Assembly (NCBI GenBank): GCA_031002005.1
Contig: CM061919.1
Location: forward strand, 221,152,739-221,216,738
Source of the DNA: Vandiemenella viatica
Lineage: Eukaryota > Arthropoda > Insecta > Orthoptera > Morabidae
Length of the DNA: 64,000 bases
Direction: 5' to 3'
Under the pieces are notes generated by a model, which saw only the letters and a list, made by a program, of their open reading frames with translations, was not told the DNA's origin and made no database searches. The position numbers and the translations under genes were made by a program. The number at the start of each line of letters is the position of its first letter. Within the stretch, counting starts at the first letter, position 1. Below are positions 1-11,189 of the stretch, one piece after another.

Positions 1-1496
1 GAATACTCTTAAAATTTAGAAACCAAATGAGTAATAATTTTAGGCCTGGAGACGGCAAGTCGTTGGGGTTGAGGTTGAGGATCGCAGCTCTAGGAAGTGT
101 TGTGATGATGATCACTAGCTGTAACCTTGCGGCACCTTCTACTCACGCAATGGGCTCTAAGCAGGGTCATTGCCACTACGGTCGCGTGACTTACCGGAAG
201 ACATTTCCGCGTTCTCTGCAGCTAGTTGTTATCCGACTCAGCAAACCGTGAAACTGGTGGAGAGTACGCCAATTATGTCCTCCAGACCTCGGATTGTCTC
301 AGTCGCGTGTCTGAACTGCGACCACAGCTACTTCGAGTAATTGTCTGCCTGCTCTCCATACTTAGTTGTTACCTGTGAGTGTAATACTCCGTACTCGAAG
401 CTTTCTCACGTAGTGGCGGAGCATGCTTTAGAGTGGTGAGGAGGTCAGTTTACCACAACACAGGAAGAACTTCAATAAACTGAGAGTGACGACAAGTGGA
501 AACGTTGTGTCTAGACAGTAAACGGCATGCTAGTTCAGTGATTAAGACGCTACTTTTTAAAATTTTATGTGCGACAGCAGCGGAATTCGCGGCAAATTAA
601 AACCTTGTCATTTAGGTGATTAAACCTCCCTTCGTTGTCTCCCGGCCATCAGTTCAATAACCATTTAATTTAGCGAGTCATTCGCAGGTTCCATGAATCA
701 TGCATTCCAGTGTGATCCCAGTATTCTTGACTAAGTAGTATTTAATATCTACCTAGAGGAATCCATCTAATTTGGGACAAAATAAAGAAAATACCACAGA
801 AAACTACGAGATAAATTTCAAAGTATATCGTTCCTATTATGATGTTTAGTAGAAATGTTCCACTTTCGATTTCTTGGTGAAATTATACAAACCCTAAAAT
901 TTTCCCAACAATAATAAGTGCTGCAATGGTATGGAACGCCGGACTTAGGCTGGATTCAGTAAATCCTATGACCCATAAATGGTGCCTCGAAAATACACAT
1001 TTAATGAGCAGAATAACACAACAAACATTATTCCCAAATTGATACAATTTACCGACATATCTTTCCTCCTTTGCGTTAGTTAAAATCTACCAAAAACAAT
1101 ATACATTGTAGAGTGCGATCGAGAATTCACATTTTATTTGTATTGTCCGAGACATTAAATAAAAAGTACTACTTAGATTCCTTTGATAATTTGCACATCG
1201 ATGAGGTATGATTTGAAGTTGCAATGGAAAAAAGAAGTTTAACCTTTTATCACCAATCGGTGTAGGAAAATGTCAAAAGGTCAAAACCGGCTTTTGATGA
1301 TAGTGGAAAGAAACCATCAAATAGATTACGTAATAATTTTCATAGTGATCGAGGACATTATGTCTCAGTTAATATGTATTCCACTATATCTTGAACGACT
1401 TCTGACTTTGGTAGAACACGTTAGCACTTAAAATTTTCCTTTTTAACGAAATGAATTCAAATCAAAATTTCCAGAAATAGGTGAAGGCCATATGCC

Positions 1497-1706
1497 CAGT
1501 GGTGGATCCAGGATTTTGGTTTGGGAGGGGTGGCTTCAGTAGGGTAAGGGTGATCTTTACAGTACTGCCGCCCTTAAAAGATCAGTAAAACACACAAAAA
1601 CAAAAAGATCTTCAAACTTACGATATCGGGGGTGGGCCTAAATATTTTTTGGAAGGGGGTCTTGAGCTCCCTACCCCCCCCCCCCCCTTCCCTGAATCCG
1701 CCACTG
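1497..1706. mobile_element. hAT-type MITE (in copy A)
   Basis: The 210-bp element begins CAGTGGTGGATCCAGG, and its other end reads CAGTGGCGGATTCAGG on the opposite strand. It is flanked by a perfect 8-bp direct repeat CATATGCC at 1489-1496 and 1707-1714. An 8-bp target duplication with CAGTG-type ends is the hAT signature. It has no coding capacity and a C-homopolymer inside the right end. Confidence 0.88.
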
Positions 1707-2288
1707 CATATGCCTATGCCATGTTCAAATGCTCATTCTCTCATTTTATCCATTTAGCCGCTGGACGAACCGTTCCAGTTCCCGCATGATGCGTCGTATT
1801 TGTTCGTTTATCGAATCAAACTGACATCCATACGACAAATGCGAGTAACGAAATGAATTTGTCAGTGTCGTTTCGGTACTTCGAGTCAGGCGATGTGCTC
1901 GTTACTCAGTAACCAATTGTCACGTAACCGTTGTGATTCGGTCCGACTTATAACTGATGATTTGTGAACTGATTATAACTATTAAATATTTCAGTCCTAT
2001 TGTTTCAAACTGGGTAATCTCCGAAGATGCAAAGTTCATTTCGGCAATGATAATTTCAAGCAACCGATCTATACTTCTACGCCGTTAGCCACAAACTCTT
2101 GAATATTTATTTCCATAACAACCTAAACTGTCTTACTTTTCTCTAAGAATAAATATTACCAATTTTCATCCATACTCAAGGAGCAAAATATCATGTTCTT
2201 TTTTTAAAAATATTTTTGTTATGTCACAGAATGCATACGGTTTAATACAGCTCTACTGTATATTTTGAATCAGTTTGTACGGAAATAC

Positions 2289-2323
<35 letters not shown>

Positions 2324-2328
2324 TATAT
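2289..2328. repeat. (TA)n microsatellite
   Basis: An alternating A/T run interrupted once by G. The copy B counterpart at about 45612-45648 has a different interruption pattern. Confidence 0.9.
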
Positions 2329-2334
2329 GTTTAA

Positions 2335-3040
2335 AGATAAGGAGGAACATCTCGAAACATGGTGCGAAAGCCTTTGAACGTGTCCTTAGTTGATTCAAAA
2401 ACTACTCGTATGTAACAAAACTGGCGCAGTCTTGAAAGAAGGTCGAAGGTCAAAGACCACAACCTGATTTTTTAGGATAAGGGAGAAAAATCATCAAACG
2501 GATTGAGTTAAAATTTTCCATGATGGCTAAGCACGTTATGCCTCAACTTTTTTTTATATCACTTTTACCCTAAATATCCTCTGCTTTGGCAGAAGAACAA
2601 AAACTGAAAAATTACAATGGGTTTGTATGAAAATTTCTTGAATATGGTGAGAAGAGACATCTCGCAATATGTTGAAATAGTCTGTGAATAGATCCCAAGA
2701 CGCTGCAAGAATTATTTGTATATCACAAAACTGGCACGATCTGCCAGAAACAAGATTTTTGAGGATATTCAAAAACTGTCAAATTGATTGAATTCAAATT
2801 TTGTCTCATGATTAAGCACGTTGTTCCTTAATTTTTGTATATTCTACTTTGACCCTGAATAACCTCTGACAAAGGCGGAAGGACAAAAATTAAAATTTTT
2901 GGACAGATTTGGACGGAATTTTTTGAAAACAGTAAAGAGGAACATCTTGGTAAATGGTTCAAAAGGTTTTTCATAGATCCTAAGTTGCTTTGAAAAAAAT
3001 AACTCATGTGCTACAATATCCAAAATTGTGAGGTGTACAA
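2335..3040. repeat. Diverged tandem repeat, ~290-310 bp unit
   Basis: The phrase GAGGAACATCT or a close variant recurs near 2341, 2650 and 2936. Each is followed by a similar order of landmarks: a GTTCAAAAG-like phrase, AGATCC, ACAAAACTGGC and a late CACGTT. The two visible periods are about 309 and 286 bases. The copies are old and unevenly diverged, about 2.4 units in all. The same array is present in copy B at about 45655-46330. Confidence 0.65.
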
Positions 3041-3465
3041 ATCGTTTTGAATGGTTGATGAAGATCTCTGCTCAATTGATTACTAATCAATCTACACACG
3101 CAGTCTCATTCGATCATCACTCAACAATAAAGGCATAAACTGGAACAATTTTTGAAACACTCATCCTTGCTATCCCATGAGTACCGTGGAAGAAACTCCG
3201 CGGGAAGGTAAAAGAACGGCCAGAGCGTGGCGTTGACCCTGTCACATCCATTCTTATGCCAATGGTTGTAATGAGAATGAGGAGCTCTCTACCTCCACGA
3301 ATCCTACGGGATGCGGCAGGAGCTGTAGGAATCCCGTGACCTTTACCTTTTTTTATACATTTAAGTGTGTATTTCTAACTTTCAACCTTGAAAAAATATT
3401 TGTAGTTCTTAATTTTGCCATTTTGATTTTAAAATCGAGAATCGAACAATCGAGTAAAGGATGGA

Positions 3466-4539
3466 TGAGTTTACTGAATGAACTAACGATCCCCACAGGC
3501 CGCTGTCAGCAAACGGTGCTGCACTCAATTGATTTTACAGAAGTGGACCTACACTTCACCAATAGCAACTATCTTCCAGCAGATCCTTCTTTTTTGTACC
3601 CCTACTTCATTTTCACGAACTGCCGACTCTTCCATGAACTCAGGTAGAAATCGTGCTTCTTCTCCCAAATATTCTCGAAGTATCTAACAATTTAATTATA
3701 TTGATCCGATTTTTCGATGATCCGTTGGCAACTCCACTTACAGTTTTTCTTCCTACCTCTACCTAGTAAGCATAAAGATCGCGGTTCATTTCCTCCTGCT
3801 TCCTGAATCATTACTCATGATCTGAAATCTTTCAACCTCTAAAAGAAATGGAATAATACCGTGGGAGGGTTTTATTTAATTTTCTTTTCCTTTTCCTAAT
3901 TCTTTCGCTGCTATATTCCTTCCAGTGAAATTATTGCTTATATTCAGATCAATTAACAACGTTCACCACAGATCTACAAGAATCGTCACATTTAGCAGCA
4001 TAATTTGCCAAATTAATACAAGCAGAACTTCTGAAACTTCCAAACAAATGGATACCGCAGTCTTCTATAAGAATTATAAAATATTAATTAAAAAATGTAC
4101 TCTTTTGTTTATTTAGCTAATTTAATTATGTAATCATTTTATTTGGTATCATACACTATTTACATACGAAAATAACTTAGGACAAATCAGAGGTACAGTG
4201 GGTTTCATACCACTACATAGAATTTAATTTTGATTAACAGTTTAATGACTTTCAATTAATTTATACAGTATAATATACAAACTATTAATTTTCTACTCAT
4301 TTATATTCAATTTATAACAGTCATTTTCTTACAGATTTACATTTTTTTAATTTATAAAACATGTAATTAACAAATATGTCATTAAATATAGCAAACAGAT
4401 ACACATTTTGGATTAGTGCCATTCTTTCCCTTGCTCCATCATTTAAATATTCTTTAGTTGAATAAAAGGCTTTATCAATAGCAGCAAAGATGGCGCTAAA
4501 GATTGGTTTATAAAAAAAAACATTATAGCTGCAGGGGAA
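3466..4539. other. AT-rich interval without recognised features
   Basis: No conserved coding phrase, terminal repeat or RNA-like structure was recognised. The open frames at 3336-3647 and 3925-4116 are of chance length and have no family signature. Confidence 0.5.
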
Positions 4540-5474
4540 CCACAGGGTGATCCAGCTAGGAATTTCTATGGATATGTTAGAAAAAAGAGGGGAAGGTGAG
4601 GTATACAGACAAAAAGATGGGTAAGGATAAGGAAGAAGTTACTGTAGATTGGAAAAAGCAGACATATTAAGTAACTGGTTTCATGAGGCCATGTAGGAAA
4701 ATCATTCTCGTAAGGGATGAATAAAATCAGAGGGTAATTGACTCCATATAAGTAGTAATGAAGAGGCTAAAAATCTGTAAATTAATCCTGAGGGTGTTAT
4801 GGAAGTAATAAGAAAATTAAAAAAGGATAAGGAGACTGGTGTGCATAATATTCCTATAGATGTATTAAAGATAGTGGGAAATGACATTGTACTTTATCTA
4901 ATAATATTCTTTAGATTTAGTGTGGAAACTTGTTGCATACCATAGGACTTGGAAAGTGCCACAGCTGTACCCGTCCATAATGGAGGTGAGACAAATAGGG
5001 TTGAAAATGTCAGGCCAGTTAGTCTGACATCGGTGGTGGGAAAGTTGATGAAGGGATTGCTATGCAACCACATCAGGAATGTCTGTGAGAAAATTGTCTG
5101 GTTTGCAAATCAACAACATGGGTTTAGGAATGAATACTCATGTGAATCTCAGTTAGTGGCTGCAAGTAAGTTAATATTGCAGATGAAATGGGTAAGGTAG
5201 GCCACATTGACAGTGTAGAACTGGATCTATTCAAAGTATTTGATAGAGTGAACTATAAAATGGTGGTAGACAATGTAAAAACCAATAGAGTGGATGAAAA
5301 GTGACCTCCTGGATAAAGGACTTCTTAAAAAGGAAAAAAGCAAAGAGTTAGTATGGGTAACTCCATTAAAAGATTTCAAATTTAATATAAGAGTGGATCG
5401 GGGTAGTGTATTTGGACCATTGCTGTTCATTATACCAATGAATGATTGTATTGATTGGTCGAAGTGAGAAGTTA
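4540..5474 (+). pseudogene. CR1/Jockey-group LINE reverse transcriptase, 5' part
   Basis: Decayed non-LTR retrotransposon ORF2. Broken frames on the plus strand give a phrase like KLKKDKETGVHNIPIDVLK near 4810-4870. They then give the conserved RT block RPVSLTSVVGKLM with QHGFR and SCESQL at about 5005-5160. A degenerate second block follows near 5395-5460, where a sibling copy at 20.46 kb keeps VPQGCVLRPSLFII. Stops and frameshifts are frequent. The reading is interrupted at 5474 by a DNA transposon and resumes at 8349. No endonuclease region was recognised, so the copy is probably 5'-truncated. CR1 versus Jockey clade cannot be settled by eye. Confidence 0.8.
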
Positions 5475-6163
5475 AGGCCCATTCACACAAGCAATCAGGT
5501 CAGCTCAGCTCACAATCCAGGATAGCATTCACACTAGCGGTCAGCTCAGCTCAGGTCAGGCCAGATCAAGTAGTAGACGAGGCAATTTCATTTCTGTTTC
5601 TCATAGTGACCAATGCCGTTTTCTACCCCAACGTCAATTAAATCGCAATGATTTTGGATCGAGAGCCTAAAAATACGTCAAGATCAAAAAGAAGATGGTT
5701 CTGGGTGCATCTAGAGTTTCAAGCGCAAACAGATCAAGAGAAAAATGAATGCTAACTACCGGCTATGCCCTGTGAGACGAGTGGTGGGAAATACTTTTGA
5801 AATTTTAGGACTCAAAGATTTCAAATTTATTTTAGAAAAATTAATTCTGCTCCATGATTAATTAATAACATAATTTAGCAAGACGTATTTTGCACAATTA
5901 TTTACGGAAGGATGCCATGTACCAAGTGAATTTCAGGATGAGCGAGAGAAATCCTACTTTACAAATATTCTTTGTTTATGTGCTAACGCTGGTACAGAAG
6001 CATTTGATTAAAAAAAAATATATTCACAATACTTTTTTTAAAATTCCGAAACAGGATCTGTATCTTGACAGTACTAAAATGTGCAAAAATATTTGAATTT
6101 ATATTAAAATTTGCAGACTTTATAATAAACAGAAATATCATACCGTTAAAACATTTATATTTT

Positions 6164-7076
6164 ACTAGCTCGTACCCGCGACTTCGTACGCGTGGATTAA
6201 GATTTTTTTTGCCAGAATTGAATATAGAAAATTGTTGATAACGAAGGATTGGTCCCAAACAACACCGAGTCGGCATAATATGACAGGAAAGCTATCACTA
6301 TATCATTCTACCGTCGAACCTGCCTCTCTCAGAATCAATTTCCAACATATTTCTGTCACCATTCGATAAGGTCTCAAAAATTCGTGACTACAACTGTTAA
6401 TCATACTGAAAAAATGTCCTGTGCCCATCATACAGATTTTCTTGTCTAATTCCATCAATATCGATTTAGCCATTTAGTCGTCAAAAAGTAACAAAAAGAG
6501 ACTTACTTCCGTATTTATAGTATTATTACTGGGGTTCACACACACACACACTGACTGCGAACAACCTTTGAGGGATCATTATAACGTAAAAAAGTGTACA
6601 CCTACAGCATTGCAAGACTACCTACTATTTGCCTCGCATTGCACCCCTAACTTTGTAACATCTACAGTTTAACATTCACTCCGAATAACCGACGGCCCAG
6701 GCGTGACTCTTACGATCAAAAACAATTTTTTTTAAATCTTAGCCTCCACGGAGATCTGAACTGGAGACAACGACCCAAACATTAGTAAGCAAGCGCATTA
6801 GCCAAGGAGCTGCATGACCGCTACACGGAAAAATAGTACAGAGACGTCCATATCCAACGCGTCTGTCTATCACCGTTCAGTAGTATTTCGAAATTATGAG
6901 ACAACATGTATTATTTACACAAATAATTTTTAGCCAAATGTAGACAGTATTTTTCTCCTTGTTTCAAAGGATAAGTGTGCAAAGTTTCATCGAGATCGGA
7001 TGAAAACTGTGGATTTGTATGAAGAACAAACAAACAAACATACATACATACATTCATCTTTATATATATATAGATT
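6164..7076. repeat. Dispersed repeat with CGTACCCGCGACTTCG head
   Basis: It starts ACTAGCTCGTACCCGCGACT and appears to end with an AACAAACATACATACATACA tract running into a TA-rich tail. A (CA)n run lies at about 6537-6551. A related block lies at 57852-58080. The architecture resembles retroposon families common in insects, but the class is unresolved, and the stretch may be two fragments (6164-6540 and 6540-7076). A tRNA-like phrase occurs near 6755-6820 but is too degenerate to call. Confidence 0.55.
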
Positions 7077-7284
7077 TATTACTCTTTTTTTATTACTTAC
7101 GAGCATAGTTTTCAGACGTTCGTCGCCCATTTGATCTGACCTGACCTGACCATTGCTCGTTCACACTAGCGGTCAGCTCAGCTCAGCTCAGGTCTTGACC
7201 GTTGTTGATCGGTGGCGGCGCGACCTTCAGTTTGAGCTGCCTTGCCCTGACCTGAGCGGACCGCGTAATGTGAATGCTCCCATA

Positions 7285-7288
<4 letters not shown>

Positions 7289-7342
<54 letters not shown>
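7289..7342. repeat. Poly-T tract, ~54 nt
   Basis: Uninterrupted T run within the Harbinger-like element, probably the A-tail of a minus-strand retroposon whose body would lie to the right. That body (7343-8300) was not recognised. The open frame ending in poly-Phe here is an artefact of the run. Confidence 0.8.
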
Positions 7343-7344
<2 letters not shown>

Positions 7345-8348
7345 CACACATTTTTACACCCTTGTATCTAGAAACTAAAATAGGCCTTAATTTAACACAA
7401 CAGTTTTACATTTGATATTTCAACAGATAATTTCACAATGAATAATTTCAATTTTTGTTGTGTATGGCTTTGGCAATATCTGTACAGTCTTTTCTTGTTG
7501 GCACGATACATACGATTGTTCCGCTGTTAACATATATTATAACTTTCTAAACTTGCTGCATTTTGTCATAATTGATTTATTATAGTTTTCTCGTTTTGTA
7601 TGGTGTCTGCAGTTTCCTGTCCACTTTATGGTTAGAATTTTTAATATTTCACTATGTCACTTCGTACGTCTACCACTACTACTATTACTAAACTGTTACT
7701 ACTATCTACTACTCTACCATCTAAGAAAGCATTTTCCAGCATTGGTATCGGTGCGGTAATCCGAATTCCAAATCTCCCGGAATAGCGCACGTTCTCAGTC
7801 TCTCTGGCAGCCAAAGTGCCCGAGAAGGCCGCCCATCGGGAGACTGGCCACCTCCAACACTGGTTGTGAGAACTAATTTTCAGTGATATATATGTAATTG
7901 CAGAAGTAAGGAGTCTTTAATATCCGGCTAGTAGGTTGTTCGCTTCACAGGTGAACTAGATTAGTTTAACATCTACAGCCGGTATTTGTTATTTTCAATA
8001 TTTGAACAAATTCCTATTTTAAGATTATTGGCTACATAATTTACAACTTTTACTCTTAACTAACTATTAACATTTTTACATATTTTAAGAGATAACAATG
8101 TTTTACTTCAGAAGCGGCTCGAGACTGTAACTATTATCTATTATTTGTGTTATTGCAATGTCAGACCACATTTTATGCATCGGACTATAGTTCATGTGAG
8201 CACTAGTAAAGAACTTATACATACACTATATACTTTTATACGTGTTGCTTCAGCAAGTTCTTGTGTGTAGGAAGAATCTCCCATTGGATTACGTGTACAG
8301 CGATTTTTGACCTCAGCTGAGCTGACCGCTAGTGTGAATGGGTCTTTA

Positions 8349-8615
8349 GATTGTTTGCAGATGACATAATGTTATGCAAAGGAATTAAAACAATAGAGAA
8401 TAGTTACAAGAGGATCTAGCTGGGTAATTAAATATAAACTGAAAATAAATGCCAAGAAGAGTCTACTAATTAGGCACAAAGATAAAGATTTTTCTATTAT
8501 TACAATAGCAAAAGGATTTAACTATTGAAGATCCTAAATATAAATTTCTTGGCATATTGCTAGCTTAACTGGGCAGGACACATTGGACAGGTGGTAGGTA
8601 GAGGTAACAAAGTCC
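8349..8615 (+). pseudogene. CR1/Jockey-group LINE, continuation with FADD box
   Basis: Directly after the right TTA of the Harbinger-like element the frame reads LFADDIM, the reverse transcriptase catalytic box. It continues the frame broken at 5474. Further on, FLGI near 8545-8560 corresponds to the YLG(I/V) block that follows the palm in this family. Stops and frameshifts are present. The fragment is interrupted at 8626 by a SINE, and the homologous LINE resumes at 8900 for about 55 bp. Confidence 0.78.
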
Positions 8616-8625
8616 TTCATTTATT

Positions 8626-8889
8626 TATTCGATTTTTTGTATTTTTTATTTTTTATTTAAGGCTTTACACCTCATTGGGGTCGAGGTCATTAGATGCAGG
8701 AAAGATCTGGCGAAAAGGAACTTGAAGGACTTTGGCCATGGCCTTTAGAAGGAAGCATCACGGCATTCGCCTGGAGTAATTTGGGGAAACCATGGAAAAC
8801 CTAAATCTGGATGCCCAGACAGGGATTCGAAACAATGTCATCCCGAATGTGAGGCCAAAGCGTTACCATTCACCCACCACGCTCGATCA
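8626..8889 (-). mobile_element. tRNA-derived SINE, family 1
   Basis: Minus-strand SINE. Its head at the right contains the complement of a GGTTCGAAT-type box B (GATTCGAAAC near 8825), and its T-rich tail is at the left. It has a 10-bp target duplication TTCATTTA(T/C)T at 8616-8625 and 8890-8899. It sits inside the LINE: the same LINE at 23.42 kb reads through TTCATTTA without interruption. Body landmarks are a GAAGGAAGCATC block and a TGGAAAACC block, shared with copies at 17.9, 23.7, 29.2, 34.8 and 42.7 kb. Confidence 0.88.
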
Positions 8890-8959
8890 TTCATTTACTG
8901 GAGAGTGTGACAGGGGGATGTACCAGGAAAATGAGGCAACTGGATTACAAAAACCTACG

Positions 8960-9260
8960 GGTGTGCGACTTTACTGCTTACTGGTCAGCCCGATACTCGA
9001 GTACGTTGGCCAATGTGGGGATACGCGGCCGCGACACACCATCGCCGCCTCCAAGCAGTTCAAAATAAAGCTTTGAAGAGAACCCTGCATCTTGGCGGCA
9101 AGTTTCCTACCGAGGGATACAGGACAACATATCCCACCAGTGATATGAAAAACGCCTATATGACGACATACTAGACGAAAAGACATGCCACATCGACCAC
9201 CAAAAGGAGGAAATGTCAACCAGCAAACCTCCATCGTACCCTGCCTGTTACAATAAGGCT
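8960..9260 (+). pseudogene. Jockey-type LINE ORF2, C-terminal fragment
   Basis: Broken plus-strand frames give SPILEY, then WGYAA and RRLQAVQNKALK near 9010-9080, then LHLGGKFPT. This is the post-RT region of Jockey-type ORF2. It is a different LINE from the one that precedes it; the junction is near 8950. No intact frame, tail or target duplication was identified. Confidence 0.65.
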
Positions 9261-9310
9261 TGTGTGCTGCTCGGTAAACTGTTTGTCCGGAGACCATAGT
9301 TAATATCATA

Positions 9311-11060
9311 TAACAAGCAACTGCTTGACATAATGTTTCTGTTAGATTCTGATCAACGGATATGTTAATCTCTTCCTTTATTAATTAAAAATATTTATTT
9401 TTCTCATGTAAGACAAAAATAATTCCAGACCTTAATTCAACTTAATTCGAATCAAAGATATTCAACATCATTCTCTTTGCTTCTTAGTTTCTGGCACCAC
9501 GGTGAAACGTGAGATGCATCTTGCATTCCAATTTAGATGTTACATTCAAGCAATACCTATCGAAATGGAACTAACAAAAGCCTTACTCGCCACCTCAATA
9601 ACAATATCTGGGTGACCGATCTTCTCTCGGCATCTTTGATTTCTGCTCAGCATGCAAGATTTTGTGTGAAGTTTGGTTGAAGTTAATAGTTTTTACTGAA
9701 GGCTTGGTAGGCATTTTGAAGTACGCGGTTCCTTCCTCTAACCAAAGAAATCTTACATCTTTAAGTGAACAATTCTTGTATATATATATTTCTTCTGGTC
9801 CAAGCCGTATTTCAACCTAACAACAACTACTAGGAAGAAAATAAAACATTGAAAGTACATTTCCACAGTAGTAAGGGAATAGGGATTCTGGAACACCGCC
9901 AGGTGGCAGCACCGTCGTTGCCTCGGTGACGTCACAGGATGGCCGCCCGTTGGCATGACAACCACAGCTTTCAAATTAAACATATATAACTGTTATTTAT
10001 TCTTTATTATAGCTGTTATTCACTTATCTCCAACAATGTTAATCTGAAATCAGCGATATTATTTACGATTGTGTCCTATATGATGTAGATATTCCAGCTG
10101 CACAAATGTTGCAATGTAGCATGTACACACATCCTGACACCAGGTGTCTCCACCGAACAGCCGATGCCACGAGATACTTCATCTGCGCATGCGCCGGCCA
10201 GAGATATTCCACTTCGCCACGAAATCTTCTATCCTTGTCTTGCGGGGGAAAACCCTAGCCTAAGGCGTATTTGCACAGGTGTCGGTCGACATGTACGCAC
10301 TTGCTCGGCGCCGAGACCCTGTTGCGACATGCGCGATAACTTGCATAACTCTCGCTAGAGGTCAGCACACGGTAGTAGACATTTGCCGCTAGATGGTGCG
10401 GGTGTCCCAATATGCGTGAAATATTTCGACGTTTGCTCGGGAGTCCGACAGGTTACGAAATGGCTCCATTACAGAGCGATACAGCTAGGCCATCCACCAT
10501 TATGAAAGCATAGCTGGCGGACAAAGAAATTAGGGCGTCCAATACATATTGCAGAGTCTCAGGCTTGCAAAAAATTTCATGTGTATTTGTTATTTGTTCA
10601 GGTGTCCTGCTATCGGGGTTGCGCCATCGAAACCGTTCCAGCAGGATACATAGAAACTCACTGCGGTTCAAGAAGAAATTATTACGAGATGAGAATAATT
10701 ATTATTGTCAGTTTTCGTAGAACAAATATAAGAATCTTTTATGGTAGCCTAATCCCTCGCCAGAATAACGTGTTTTAAAACGAAAATCGAAAATTTAGTT
10801 TTCATTCTGGGTGAACAGAAAAACTGCTTGAGTCTTTGTATTTAATTAAAAAATAAGACATAGACCATGAGAAAGCGTAACTTTTACGTTTAAAAACGTG
10901 ATAATAAACTATGGAATGTCCTGACTTAGCTCAAATTCATATCTATACAATGCAGTTCTGATATTCGAGGATGTTTATAACTCTGAGCGAAATATAAGCA
11001 TCAGTAAGGTGGGATTCCAATATAATTAATCGTTAACAGCGTTAATGATAGAGAGAATTC
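9311..11060. other. Unassigned interval
   Basis: No gene recognised. A GC-rich stretch at 10150-10400 includes GCGCATGCGC at about 10188. A 34-bp phrase at 9793-9826 is related to the inverted repeat arms at 62.8-63.1 kb. Small open frames here lack family signatures. Confidence 0.5.
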
Positions 11061-11065
11061 AACTA

Positions 11066-11189
11066 ACGACCTCGGCAGTGTTGGGGCTAGAGTGCCGAAG
11101 GTCGCCGGTTCGAGTCCGGCAGCGGTGTTTAAGTGTTTTGTGAAAAAGCCGTAAAGTTACGTAATTTCCACGCCTAAAAAAATAAGTCG
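11066..11189 (+). mobile_element. tRNA-derived SINE, family 2, cut by gap
   Basis: A head with GGTCGCCGGTTCGAGTCCGG (box B) is preceded by a CCTCGGCAGTG box A-like phrase. It matches the complete minus-strand copy at 37093-37329. The copy lacks a few bases between box A and box B and its tail enters the N gap. Not a tRNA gene: there is no anticodon arm and no closing acceptor stem. Confidence 0.75.

Larger units (their letters stand above)
1..3465. repeat. Direct duplication, copy A
   Basis: This block matches 43355-47996 in the same orientation at an offset of about 43.35 kb, with only scattered substitutions and short indels. The left edge runs off the window. The match can be followed to about 3465, where copy B enters an N gap. 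Copy A lacks the 1.2-kb transposon of copy B. It has an 18-bp-scale extra segment near 410-430 and about 5 extra bases near 665. The open frame at 27-251 exists in both copies but resembles nothing I know; I do not call it a gene. The block may be a recent segmental duplication or two haplotypes left in one scaffold. Confidence 0.95.
5475..8345. mobile_element. PIF/Harbinger-like DNA transposon, 2.87 kb
   Basis: The left end reads AGGCCCATTCACAC and the right end, on the other strand, AGACCCATTCACAC. The element is flanked by a direct TTA at 5472-5474 and 8346-8348, the 3-bp target duplication typical of PIF/Harbinger. Removing the element and one TTA rejoins a LINE reading frame, which confirms the boundaries. 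Subterminal regions carry repeated GGTCAGCTCAGCT blocks at about 5500, 5535, 7170 and, inverted, 8315. No transposase was recognised inside, so it is non-autonomous. It contains younger or captured repeats at 6164-7076 and a long T run at 7289-7342. Confidence 0.82.

Noticed and set aside
27..251. A 74-residue open frame present in both duplicate copies (also 43381-43605), with a hydrophobic stretch
   Set aside because: Conservation is due to the duplication, not selection; no known family and no splice or promoter context.
7153..7344. Open frame ending in a long poly-Phe run
   Set aside because: The run is a T homopolymer and the start lies in transposon subterminal repeats.
11066..11140. 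tRNA gene candidate around GGTTCGAGTCC
   Set aside because: Box A and B are present but no anticodon arm or acceptor pairing; matches the SINE at 37.1 kb. The same reasoning excludes tRNA calls at 8.8, 15.45, 18.07, 23.7, 29.15 and 29.39 kb.
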